Source: Acholeplasmataceae bacterium
GTDB lineage: Bacteria; Bacillota_I; Bacilli_A; ML615J-28; CAG-698
Assembly (NCBI GenBank): GCA_012840905.1
Contig: DUVT01000183.1
Span: forward strand, 1 to 5,191
Direction of reading: 5' to 3'
DNA length: 5,191 nucleotides
Below, in pieces: positions 1 to 5,191 of this stretch. The notes under the pieces are model-generated. The model did not search any database and had not been told where the DNA came from. It saw nothing but the letters and a program-made list of their open reading frames with translations. Position 1 is the stretch's first letter. The number at the start of each line of letters is the position of its first letter. Position numbers and translations under genes: made by a program.

Positions 1-306
1 AATGCAGCGCATGTTTTCGTAAAAAGAGAAGATGCGATAAGCAAAAATAAACGTAAAATCGGGGTTGAACACGTTTCCTTGGATGCTTTAAAAGTTGCAT
101 TAAGTGAAATAAAGTATTATAATTATAAAAAAAATTTTACAATCCAAGACATTTATGACTTAGGTCTTGCTGGAAATGAAATGAGTAGACAGCTAAGAAT
201 TAAACTTTGTAATAGGCTTGGAATAGGTTATGTTAATGCAAAACAGTTAGTTAATAGACTGAATTTATTTAACTATACTATTGAAGAGATAAGAGATATG
301 TTATGA
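1..306 (+). CDS. rnmV: Ribonuclease M5, C-terminal part (5' end outside window)
   Basis: The frame is open from base 1 and ends at TGA 304-306, giving 101 visible residues. RNase M5 matures 5S rRNA by cleaving its precursor in the cytoplasm. The visible part begins at the end of the Toprim catalytic domain, with the pattern HVFVKREDA...KIGVEHVS (close to the HAFLPK...GKIGVEHAS stretch of the Bacillus enzyme). It continues into the C-terminal RNA-binding region (DUF4093-type), with DLGLAGNEMSRQLR and LGIGYVNAKQLVNRLN matching LIGG..AK.RRE and LKIGYTNGKQLQKRL of the family. A TTG at 79 is an internal codon and not the start. The catalytic acidic residues lie upstream of the window and cannot be checked. 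The stop overlaps the rsmA start (ATGA), the usual arrangement in Bacillota, which implies co-transcription and translational coupling. Confidence 0.93.
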   Translation, partial: NAAHVFVKREDAISKNKRKIGVEHVSLDALKVALSEIKYYNYKKNFTIQDIYDLGLAGNEMSRQLRIKLCNRLGIGYVNAKQLVNRLNLFNYTIEEIRDML

Positions 307-1160
307 TTGGAAACATAAAGAAAACAACTGAAATTTTAAATAAATATGGACTTAGTGTAAAAAAGAGTTTTGGACAAAATTTCTTAATTGATGAAAACAT
401 CTTAAGAAAAATAGTAAATGTAAGTAAAATTACAAAAGAAGATGGCGTAATTGAAATTGGTCCTGGTATTGGTGCACTAACAGAACATTTATTAAAAAAC
501 GCAAAAAAAGTACTAGCATATGAGATTGATACTAGGATGATTGAAGTCTTGGAAACCGAGTTAAAGGACTATGACAATTTAAAAATTATTAATGAAGATG
601 TCCTTAAAATTGACCAAGTTTATGATGAAAATTACTTCAAAGAGTGTAAAAGAGTTGTTATTGTAAGTAATTTGCCTTATTATATAACAACACCAATTAT
701 TTCCAAATTGCTTTTAAATGAACCGAAAATTGAAGAAATGTATTTGATGGTTCAAAAAGAAGTAGGTTTAAGATTAAGTGGAAAGCCAAAGACAAAAGAT
801 TATAATGCTTTAAGTGTCTTCATGGCTTATTTAAGTGAATGTAGAGTGGAGTTTGATGTATCCAGAAATTGCTTCTTACCTGCGCCTAATGTTAATAGTG
901 TAGTAATTAGCATAAAAAGGATAGAACGCGAAATAACGGTAAATAATGAGAGCCATTTCTTAAAATTTATTCAAAACATCTTTATTCAAAGAAGAAAGAC
1001 TTTTGTAAACAACTTATCAAAGGCCTATAAAATTGATAAAGAGAAAGTGATGGATATATTAAGAAGAAATGGTTATAAAGAAAGTTTAAGAAGTGAAGAA
1101 TTAAGCTTAGAAGAAATTTATAAATTGTATAAAGAAATCTTTACATCACCCTATAATTAA
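303..1160 (+). CDS. rsmA: 16S rRNA (adenine1518/adenine1519-N6)-dimethyltransferase RsmA/KsgA
   Basis: This 285-residue protein has the normal family length (B. subtilis about 292). It dimethylates two adjacent adenines in the 3'-terminal helix of 16S rRNA late in 30S assembly, using S-adenosylmethionine; its loss gives kasugamycin resistance. Visible motifs in order are SFGQNFLID (residues 22-30), the SAM-binding motif I EIGPGIGALT (51-60), the acidic YEID (73-76), NEDVLK (97-102), the catalytic motif IV NLPYYIT (123-129), FLPAPNVNSVV (191-201) and QRRKT (239-243) in the C-terminal helical domain. No key residue is missing. The start overlaps the rnmV stop by ATGA; only a weak AGAGA (292-296) precedes it, so translation is probably coupled to rnmV. 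A family-typical N-terminus (helix, then KYG-SVKKSFGQNF) supports this start. The end of the gene also forms the -35 part of a putative sporulation promoter for yabG. Confidence 0.98.
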   Translation: MIGNIKKTTEILNKYGLSVKKSFGQNFLIDENILRKIVNVSKITKEDGVIEIGPGIGALTEHLLKNAKKVLAYEIDTRMIEVLETELKDYDNLKIINEDVLKIDQVYDENYFKECKRVVIVSNLPYYITTPIISKLLLNEPKIEEMYLMVQKEVGLRLSGKPKTKDYNALSVFMAYLSECRVEFDVSRNCFLPAPNVNSVVISIKRIEREITVNNESHFLKFIQNIFIQRRKTFVNNLSKAYKIDKEKVMDILRRNGYKESLRSEELSLEEIYKLYKEIFTSPYN

Positions 1161-1185
1161 TCTATTCATAGAATAATATGGGTGA
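1146..1185 (+). promoter_or_regulatory. Imperfect hairpin covering the yabG translation start region
   Basis: TCACCC at 1146-1151 is the reverse complement of GGGTGA at 1180-1185. Three more pairs (TAT 1152-1154 with ATA 1176-1178) and an inner perfect stem TATTC (1163-1167) / GAATA (1171-1175) with a 3-base loop extend it, leaving an 8-base left bulge and a one-base right bulge. The right arm contains the GTG at 1182 and the GGTGA Shine-Dalgarno-like sequence preceding GTG 1191. No T-tract follows, so it is not an intrinsic terminator. I infer that in messages reading through from rsmA the structure could mask the yabG ribosome binding site. The inner stem is AT-rich and the stability was not calculated. 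Confidence 0.4.
1148..1175 (+). promoter_or_regulatory. Putative sigma-K promoter for yabG
   Basis: The published sigma-K consensus is AC, then about 16-17 bases, then CATANNNTA. Here AC at 1148-1149 is followed by exactly 17 bases and CATAGAATA at 1167-1175, a full match. B. subtilis yabG is known to be transcribed by sigma-K RNA polymerase in the late mother cell, so position and expected regulation agree. Transcription would start near 1181-1182, giving a very short leader of about ten bases before GTG 1191. The -35 part lies within the last codons of rsmA. The sites are short and the DNA AT-rich, so a chance match remains possible. Confidence 0.5.
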
Positions 1186-1190
1186 ATAGT

Positions 1191-1958
1191 GTGGATGTTG
1201 CAAGTTTAGTAATTCACAAAGATGATTTTAAAAAAATAGTTTATGTTATCGATAAAATTATTGATGATAAGGTTTATATAAGTGGCCTTAATTATAGGAT
1301 AAGAAAGATTGCAAAAATAGACGATCTAGTACTTGCAACACAAGAGATAATCGATAATGAAAACAAATATACAAATGATTATTATTTAAATGTTGCAAAT
1401 ATCAATTATCGTAATAACAAAAGCTATTTATTAGGTAGAGTATTACATCTAGATGGCGATAAGAAGTATTTAAATAAATGTTTAGAATTATATAAAACAA
1501 TCGGAGTATACGCAAATGGAATTGAATTAGATGAAAAAGTGATGCCTGAGAAAATTCAAGGCCTCTTAACTAAATTAAATCCTGATATTATAGTTATCAC
1601 GGGTCATGATGTATATAATAAAAAAGGGATCAAAGATTTAAGTAACTATACAAACACATCCTATTATGTTGAAGCTGTAAAACGAGCAAGGCAAATCAAA
1701 GGTAGGAGTGATCTAGTTATTATTGCTGGCGCTTGCCAATCTAACTTTGAAGCATTAATTGCTAGTGGTGCAGATTTTGCAAGTAGTCCAAAAAGAATTA
1801 ATATTCACACTTTTGATCCTGCTGTAATTGCTATCAAGGTTGCTTCAACATCTATTTCAAAGATAGTCAATCTAAGCGATGCTCTAAGATACATAAGTAA
1901 TGGGGATGCTGCATTTGGCGGCTTGGAAACTTATGGGAAGATGCGGTTGTTTGTATAG
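1191..1958 (+). CDS. yabG: Sporulation-specific cysteine-type protease YabG (spore coat processing)
   Basis: YabG (peptidase family U57) is made in the mother cell and processes spore coat proteins; in Clostridioides difficile it also processes germination proteins. Family signatures, numbered from GTG 1191 (255 residues), are LHLDGD (85-90), IGV..NGI, PDI-VITGHD (H139), DLVIIAGACQSNFEALI (C182), SGADFASSP (192-200), NIHTFDP and GGLETYG near the C-terminus. The His of TGHD and the Cys of GACQS are the likely catalytic pair; this is my inference from family conservation. The protein is somewhat shorter than the ~290-residue B. subtilis protein, mostly between the N-terminal domain and LHLDGD. 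I prefer GTG 1191 because GGTGA (1181-1185) sits five bases ahead of it; GTG 1182 would add three residues (258 aa) and lacks its own Shine-Dalgarno. A possible sigma-K promoter and a hairpin lie directly upstream. Confidence 0.93.
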   Translation: MDVASLVIHKDDFKKIVYVIDKIIDDKVYISGLNYRIRKIAKIDDLVLATQEIIDNENKYTNDYYLNVANINYRNNKSYLLGRVLHLDGDKKYLNKCLELYKTIGVYANGIELDEKVMPEKIQGLLTKLNPDIIVITGHDVYNKKGIKDLSNYTNTSYYVEAVKRARQIKGRSDLVIIAGACQSNFEALIASGADFASSPKRINIHTFDPAVIAIKVASTSISKIVNLSDALRYISNGDAAFGGLETYGKMRLFV

Positions 1959-1960
1959 GG

Positions 1961-1967
1961 AAAGGAG
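1961..1967 (+). promoter_or_regulatory. Strong Shine-Dalgarno of the ispE fusion gene
   Basis: AAAGGAG lies six bases before ATG 1974 and only two bases after the yabG stop. It is the best ribosome binding site in the window. It fixes the ispE start and suggests efficient translation of the long fusion independent of yabG. No convincing sigma-A promoter is seen between yabG and ispE. Confidence 0.8.
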
Positions 1968-1973
1968 TCAGAA

Positions 1974-4535
1974 ATGGTTGTTGAAAAGGCATATGCAAAA
2001 ATAAATCTTGGTTTAGAAGTGCTTAATAAAAGAGAAGACTCATACCATGACCTAGCGATGATAATGACTAGTATTTCACTATCTGATGAACTTTATTTTG
2101 AAGAAATAGATCAAAATAAAATAATTATTGATTGTGAAAAGATGAGCCATATTGTGCTAGAATCTAATTTAATTTATATAGCAGCAAAATTAATTAAAGA
2201 ACGGTTTGAAATAAATAAAGGAGTTAAAATAAGGGTTGTAAAAAATATACCAGAAAAAGCTGGACTTGGTGGCGGTAGCGCTGATGCCGCAGCAACTCTT
2301 AGAGGTCTAAACACACTTTGGAATTTAGGCCAAAGTTTAGATGATTTAGCAAAACTAGCAATTGAAATTGGTAGTGATGTTCCATTTTGTATCTATAATA
2401 AAACAGCAAAAGTAACGGGTAGAGGCGAAAACATTGAATTTATTGATGATGAACCTTACTTAAATTTATTATTAGTTTTTCCTCATTTTAAAGCATCAAC
2501 AAAAGATGTGTTCAATAGTTTTAGAATTCATGGAAGAAATAGAGGAAAACTTGGAAAACTTATTTCAGCTATAAAGACTCGTGATATTGATGATATTAGT
2601 AATAATTTATTCAATGATTTAGAATATTCTTACTTTTATAAAGATATCATAAAGATAAAAGCTGATTTAATTGCTAGTGGTGCTAAAGGAGCAGTAATGA
2701 CAGGCAGTGGTTCAACTGTATTTGCCATTTGTTTAAATGAAAAAGATGCAAGGAATGTGCAAAACCGTTTTGCAAGTAAAAACAGATCTGCAAACATTAT
2801 GCTTGTACAAACTCGCTCTAATTTAAAGTATACATGGAGTGGACAAGCAAGAACTCAAACGAAGTATAAAACCTTAGATACAATTAAAACTAAAGTATAT
2901 GCATATATACCACTTGCATATCAAAAAATTAACGATGATCATATAGAAATAAAAACGCCAATTAATATTTCAAATGAAATAACAATTGAAAAAATAAATC
3001 ACAAAATTAGTGAAGTATATGTTAATGAATACTTAGAAGTTGGTGAACTTTCAAAATATTTAGAAATATTAGTAAATAATTTGGATTATGGACTAAGAGT
3101 AAAGATTAATGAAAGTTTATATAAAGGATTTGATTTATTTTGTAGCGAGAACTATCTTGCACAAATAATCAACGCACTTAAAAACTTTAATGAAGATATA
3201 GATAAATTATTTAATTTATTTAATAATAATGTTAAGGCATATAGAAAACGTGTAGTTTATTATTATGAGTCTAGTAAAGATAATTTAGATTATTTAAATG
3301 ATGTTCCATTTGGATATGTATTAATTACTGATTTAGGAATTAAGAAATATAAAAATCCTCGATATACAAAACAAATTGTTCGAGGAAAAGAAATAGATAA
3401 TATCCTAGAAGCAATCGAAGAAAACAATTTCTATAAAGTAGCGGATAACTTATATAATAGTTTGAGTAAATTTGAGATTCGCAATATCGAAGAAAACAGC
3501 AAACTTAAAGTTAGTAAGATTCGAAGTGACTGCTTCAAATATGGAGCATCAGGATTTCTCTTAAGTGTGGATGGTAGATCGATTATTTGTTTGATGCGTT
3601 ATGAAAAGCATCTAAAGGCTGTTAGAAATGCTTTGAAGAATTTCCATAACCTAAGAAGGTCAATTTCTTCAAGTCTTCTTTCAACCGTTAGCCATCAAGT
3701 AAGTGAAAGTAAAGTCTTAACAGAAATAGTTCTTCCAGAAAGAGAACAAATTATTACACCGGACTTTTCATTGTTTGAAAAACAGCAAGAAGAATCATAT
3801 GATTATTCTTCTTTAGACTATGATGATTATTCTAGTCCATTTGAAGGCGATTTAGACTTAGACGATCTTAATAGAGTAGGTAAGCAAGTTAAACCTAAGG
3901 TAAGAAAACCTCTAGCACAAACTCCATCTAATAAAGATATAGAAGGAATACTTCATATTCATAGTGGAGGAAGTTTGTTTAAGTTTTATGATTTTGTTGA
4001 TATAGCAAGATACTTTGAAAAGTATTTCCATAATAAACAAATTGAATTTGAAATTAATAATGAAAAGTATGTTGTAGGTTTTAAAGTTAATCACCTTCCT
4101 CATTTACTTGGAATTCATAAAATTGATCCAAATGATGAGAGTTTAAAAGGAATCCAAGGTTATGAAAAATTAATCAATGGTTCAATCTCCTATAAAAAAT
4201 TAAAAAATAAATTAGATCAAAAAGTGTTTAACCAAATAAATACTCGTACCCAAGGCTCAGTACTGATATTTAATGATATCTATCATGGCCGGGATAAGGA
4301 ATTTATTTGTTATGATAAAGATGTTATATTTAAAGAAGATTCTTATTTAAGAGAGAAAGTTAGGTATGGAATTACAAGGGGTGTTGCCAGAAACAGGTTC
4401 CATAAGAGAAATGTATTAGGTATCGGATATGAAGAAAGTAGTAACATAAGTTACTTCATTACTTCATTTTTATGGGAGGCGCAAGCTGATCTCGGGAAAA
4501 AAGAAGGTTACAGAGTCAAAATAGTTAAGCATTAA
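1974..4535 (+). CDS. ispE: 4-diphosphocytidyl-2-C-methyl-D-erythritol kinase fused to a degenerate GHMP-like domain and a C-terminal PBECR4-like domain
   Basis: This protein has 853 residues; ordinary IspE has about 280-300. Residues 1-283 form a complete IspE, which phosphorylates CDP-methylerythritol with ATP in the cytoplasmic MEP pathway to isopentenyl diphosphate. It keeps AYAKINL with catalytic Lys9, the ATP loop P93-EKAGLGGGSAD (to D104), GSDVPF with catalytic Asp135, TGRGE (148-152) and the GHMP motif MTGSGST (242-248). The frame then runs on: linker (~284-304), a second GHMP-like domain lacking these residues (~305-558), a Ser-rich then acidic Tyr/Ser/Asp linker (~560-654), and a C-terminal domain with LPHLLGIHK (708-716) resembling PBECR4 predicted RNases (~655-853). 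No signal peptide or membrane segment is seen. Between M276 and the C-terminus only one Met occurs (M541), so separate translation of the extension from ATG is unlikely. Kinase function is near certain; the role of the extension is unknown. Confidence 0.93.
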   Translation: MVVEKAYAKINLGLEVLNKREDSYHDLAMIMTSISLSDELYFEEIDQNKIIIDCEKMSHIVLESNLIYIAAKLIKERFEINKGVKIRVVKNIPEKAGLGGGSADAAATLRGLNTLWNLGQSLDDLAKLAIEIGSDVPFCIYNKTAKVTGRGENIEFIDDEPYLNLLLVFPHFKASTKDVFNSFRIHGRNRGKLGKLISAIKTRDIDDISNNLFNDLEYSYFYKDIIKIKADLIASGAKGAVMTGSGSTVFAICLNEKDARNVQNRFASKNRSANIMLVQTRSNLKYTWSGQARTQTKYKTLDTIKTKVYAYIPLAYQKINDDHIEIKTPINISNEITIEKINHKISEVYVNEYLEVGELSKYLEILVNNLDYGLRVKINESLYKGFDLFCSENYLAQIINALKNFNEDIDKLFNLFNNNVKAYRKRVVYYYESSKDNLDYLNDVPFGYVLITDLGIKKYKNPRYTKQIVRGKEIDNILEAIEENNFYKVADNLYNSLSKFEIRNIEENSKLKVSKIRSDCFKYGASGFLLSVDGRSIICLMRYEKHLKAVRNALKNFHNLRRSISSSLLSTVSHQVSESKVLTEIVLPEREQIITPDFSLFEKQQEESYDYSSLDYDDYSSPFEGDLDLDDLNRVGKQVKPKVRKPLAQTPSNKDIEGILHIHSGGSLFKFYDFVDIARYFEKYFHNKQIEFEINNEKYVVGFKVNHLPHLLGIHKIDPNDESLKGIQGYEKLINGSISYKKLKNKLDQKVFNQINTRTQGSVLIFNDIYHGRDKEFICYDKDVIFKEDSYLREKVRYGITRGVARNRFHKRNVLGIGYEESSNISYFITSFLWEAQADLGKKEGYRVKIVKH
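2886..3647 (+). other. Domain within the ispE product: degenerate second GHMP-kinase (pseudokinase) copy
   Basis: Residues ~305-558 can be laid over the first domain in order. KVYAYIPLAYQKIN (307-320) aligns with KAYAKINLGLEVLN (5-18) with 6 identities, the catalytic Lys9 becoming Tyr311. TPINISNEITIEKI (328-341) aligns with TSISLSDELYFEEI (32-45). GLRVKI (373-378) precedes DLFCSENYLAQIINAL (387-402) where the glycine-rich ATP loop and following helix would be. YGASGFLLSVDGRS...EK (523-545) aligns gap-free with SGAKGAVMTGSGST...EK (235-257). The ATP loop glycines, catalytic Lys and Asp and the GSGST motif are all lost, so it should not be a kinase. It probably arose from an old intragenic duplication. 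The alignment was made by eye and identity is low. Confidence 0.6.
3783..3869 (+). other. Domain within the ispE product: acidic, probably disordered Tyr/Ser/Asp linker
   Basis: Residues 604-632 are dominated by Asp, Glu, Tyr and Ser, with an imperfect internal repeat (YDYSSLDY, then DDYSSPF). A basic stretch follows (KQVKPKVRKP, 637-646). Such composition is typical of a flexible connector between folded domains. It separates the pseudokinase from the C-terminal domain and suggests that the latter is an independently folding module. Confidence 0.6.
3936..4532 (+). other. Domain within the ispE product: PBECR4-like predicted nuclease fold
   Basis: Residues ~655-853 contain an amphipathic helix (YDFVDIARYFEKYF), a strand pair with KYVVGFKVNHLPHLLGIHKI (the core LPHLLG.HK is typical of PBECR4, a predicted RNase group of the Barnase-EndoU-ColicinE5/D-RelE set), a helix SYKKLKNKLDQKVFNQINTR, strands around VLIFNDI and FICYDKDV, and a terminal pattern SYFITSF...GYRVKIVKH recalling the TFF...VKVKK end of that family. 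Histidines H707/H710/H715 and R758, R798 or R802 are candidate active-site residues. PBECR members are usually found in phage, mobile-element or toxin proteins. The assignment is from memory of the motif and was not verified by a profile search. Confidence 0.5.
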
Positions 4536-4571
4536 ATTATGAACACAAAATAATTAGATGGGAGAGGTTAT
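4536..4571 (+). promoter_or_regulatory. ispE-spoVG gap with spoVG ribosome binding site
   Basis: This 36-base AT-rich gap contains GGGAGAGG (4560-4567), a good Shine-Dalgarno four bases before ATG 4572. B. subtilis spoVG has its own sigma-H promoter. I looked for the RNAGGAWWW / GAAT pair here and in the preceding 100 bases and found no convincing match, so spoVG may be read from upstream. There is no terminator after ispE. Confidence 0.6.
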
Positions 4572-4892
4572 ATGAAAGTAACAAATGTAAAAGTTTACAA
4601 GATTGAAGGAAAAGAAAAATTAAGAGCTACAGCTACAATTACTTTAAATGATGCATTTATGGTACATGGTCTTAAAGTAATTGATGGTGAAAAAGGCTTA
4701 TTCGTAGTAATGCCTGCTGTGAAGAAGAATGGGTTATTTAAAGATATTGCTCATCCAATAACAGCTGAAATGCGTAATCAAATCGTAGAAGCTGTTTTAG
4801 AAGAATATCATAAATTTACTCCTTCAACAGAAGAAGATCCAATTGGAACAGTTGATAACCAAGAAGAAAATACAGAAGAAAATGAGGGATAG
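4572..4892 (+). CDS. spoVG: Septation/stage V sporulation regulator SpoVG
   Basis: SpoVG is a small RNA/DNA-binding regulator, found in sporulating and non-sporulating Bacillota, that affects sporulation, septation and virulence genes. This 106-residue protein shows the full family pattern: MKVTNVKVYKI at the N-terminus (strand 1), LRATATITLNDAFMVHGLKVIDGEKGLFVVMPA (residues 17-49), FKDIAHPITAEMRNQI (56-71) and the helix VEAVLEEYHKF (72-82), where B. subtilis has FRDIAHPI...AVLNEYHR. The last ~22 residues form an acidic, Glu/Asn-rich tail, which is common and variable in the family. Length is slightly above the ~97 of B. subtilis because of the tail. The start is fixed by the Shine-Dalgarno just upstream. 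glmU follows after 5 bases, the conserved spoVG-glmU pairing. Confidence 0.97.
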   Translation: MKVTNVKVYKIEGKEKLRATATITLNDAFMVHGLKVIDGEKGLFVVMPAVKKNGLFKDIAHPITAEMRNQIVEAVLEEYHKFTPSTEEDPIGTVDNQEENTEENEG

Positions 4893-4897
4893 TATAA

Positions 4898-5191
4898 ATG
4901 ACGGACGTTAGAGCCGTAGTATTAGCTGCGGGTAAAGGAACTAGAATGAATTCAGATGAACCCAAATGTGCACATTATATTATCGATAAAACAATGATTG
5001 AGTATGTTATAGATAGTTTGAATGGTGCAAAAATACAAGACATTATTACTGTCGTGGGGTATCGTAGAGAAGTTATAGAAGAATTATTGAAAGGTAGAAG
5101 TAAGTTTGTCTACCAAGAAGAACAACTTGGTACTGCCCATGCAGTATTAATGGCTGAAGAATTATTAAAGGATAAGAAGGGAATTACATTA
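4898..5191 (+). CDS. glmU: Bifunctional UDP-GlcNAc pyrophosphorylase / glucosamine-1-phosphate acetyltransferase, N-terminal part (runs off window)
   Basis: The frame opens at ATG 4898 and is still open at base 5191 (98 codons, no stop). GlmU makes UDP-N-acetylglucosamine for peptidoglycan; only the start of its uridylyltransferase domain is visible. The nucleotide-binding signature LAAGKGTRMNSDEPK (residues 9-23, with Arg16 and Lys23 of the GXGTRM...PK motif) and EEQLGTAHAV (74-83, the Q-L-G-T-x-H-A substrate loop) are intact. The stretch PKCAH replaces the more common PKVLH; the conserved Lys and His remain. GAGG at 4884-4887 inside the end of spoVG is ten bases upstream and can serve as ribosome binding site. 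The C-terminal left-handed beta-helix acetyltransferase domain lies outside the window. Confidence 0.96.
   Translation, partial: MTDVRAVVLAAGKGTRMNSDEPKCAHYIIDKTMIEYVIDSLNGAKIQDIITVVGYRREVIEELLKGRSKFVYQEEQLGTAHAVLMAEELLKDKKGITL

Noticed and set aside
79..306. A separate 75-residue gene starting at TTG 79
   Set aside because: The frame is open upstream to base 1 and the upstream residues (KIGVEHVS) belong to RNase M5, so it is the continuation of rnmV.
1146..1185. rsmA intrinsic terminator
   Set aside because: The inverted repeat is interrupted, its inner stem is AT-rich, and the right arm is followed by ATAGTGTGG and not by a T-run.
2200..2900. Frameshift or pseudogene in ispE
   Set aside because: All IspE motifs are intact in one frame and no stop or shift occurs at the domain boundary. 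The extension keeps the same base composition and a sensible protein pattern.
3912..4103. Minus-strand open frame of 63 codons inside the ispE 3' region
   Set aside because: It is antisense to the C-terminal module, has no recognisable domain, has low-complexity hydrophobic/aromatic content expected from AT-rich antisense DNA, and has no clear ribosome binding site.
1974..4535. YabG processing of the IspE fusion as a polyprotein
   Set aside because: The two genes are adjacent and the linker looks flexible, but I see no SRQS-type site reported for YabG targets, and the two proteins would probably be made at different times. There is no positive evidence.
4440..4571. Sigma-H promoter for spoVG
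   Set aside because: Candidate AGGTT- or GGGAGG-like segments occur, but none has a GAAT-type -10 at 11-12 bases spacing.

Overview
The window is a low-GC (roughly 30% by eye), densely packed, all-plus-strand segment of a Bacillota-type chromosome. It carries the well-known Bacilli housekeeping/sporulation neighbourhood rnmV - rsmA - yabG - ispE - spoVG - glmU. TGA is used as a stop (end of rnmV) and Trp is encoded by TGG, so the code is standard and not the Mycoplasma one. The sporulation protease gene yabG and spoVG point to an endospore-forming lineage or a recent descendant of one, such as an AT-rich Bacilli/Erysipelotrichia-like organism. The exact taxon cannot be fixed from the sequence.

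Layout: 1-306 is the 3' end of rnmV (RNase M5). It overlaps the start of rsmA (303-1160) by an ATGA junction. A short gap (1161-1190) holds a good sigma-K-like promoter match and a hairpin that would hide the yabG start. yabG follows (1191-1958, possibly from 1182). A strong Shine-Dalgarno then leads into a very long ispE reading frame (1974-4535), after which come spoVG (4572-4892) and the 5' end of glmU (4898 to the window edge). No rRNA, tRNA, CRISPR array, insertion sequence or intrinsic terminator is visible, and no gene-free stretch exceeds about 40 bases.

The unusual object is the ispE gene. Its first ~283 codons encode a normal, apparently complete CDP-ME kinase of the MEP isoprenoid pathway. 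The frame then continues without interruption for ~570 more residues. By my reading the extension contains (i) a second, degenerate copy of the IspE/GHMP-kinase fold in which the catalytic Lys, the glycine-rich ATP loop and the C-terminal glycine motif are lost, (ii) an acidic Tyr/Ser/Asp-rich linker, and (iii) a C-terminal domain whose LPHLLGIHK motif and overall pattern resemble the PBECR4 group of predicted phage/toxin-type RNases. The extension has only one methionine in ~577 residues, so it has almost no internal ATG from which to be made separately. A core isoprenoid kinase fused to a pseudokinase and a toxin-like nuclease fold is the best candidate here for something undescribed.

The other genes serve RNA maturation (rnmV: 5S rRNA; rsmA: 16S rRNA), spore coat processing (yabG), isoprenoid precursors (ispE), post-transcriptional/sporulation regulation (spoVG) and cell-wall precursor synthesis (glmU). 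Compared with Bacillus subtilis the locus is compacted: veg and sspF are absent between yabG and ispE, and purR and yabJ are absent between ispE and spoVG.
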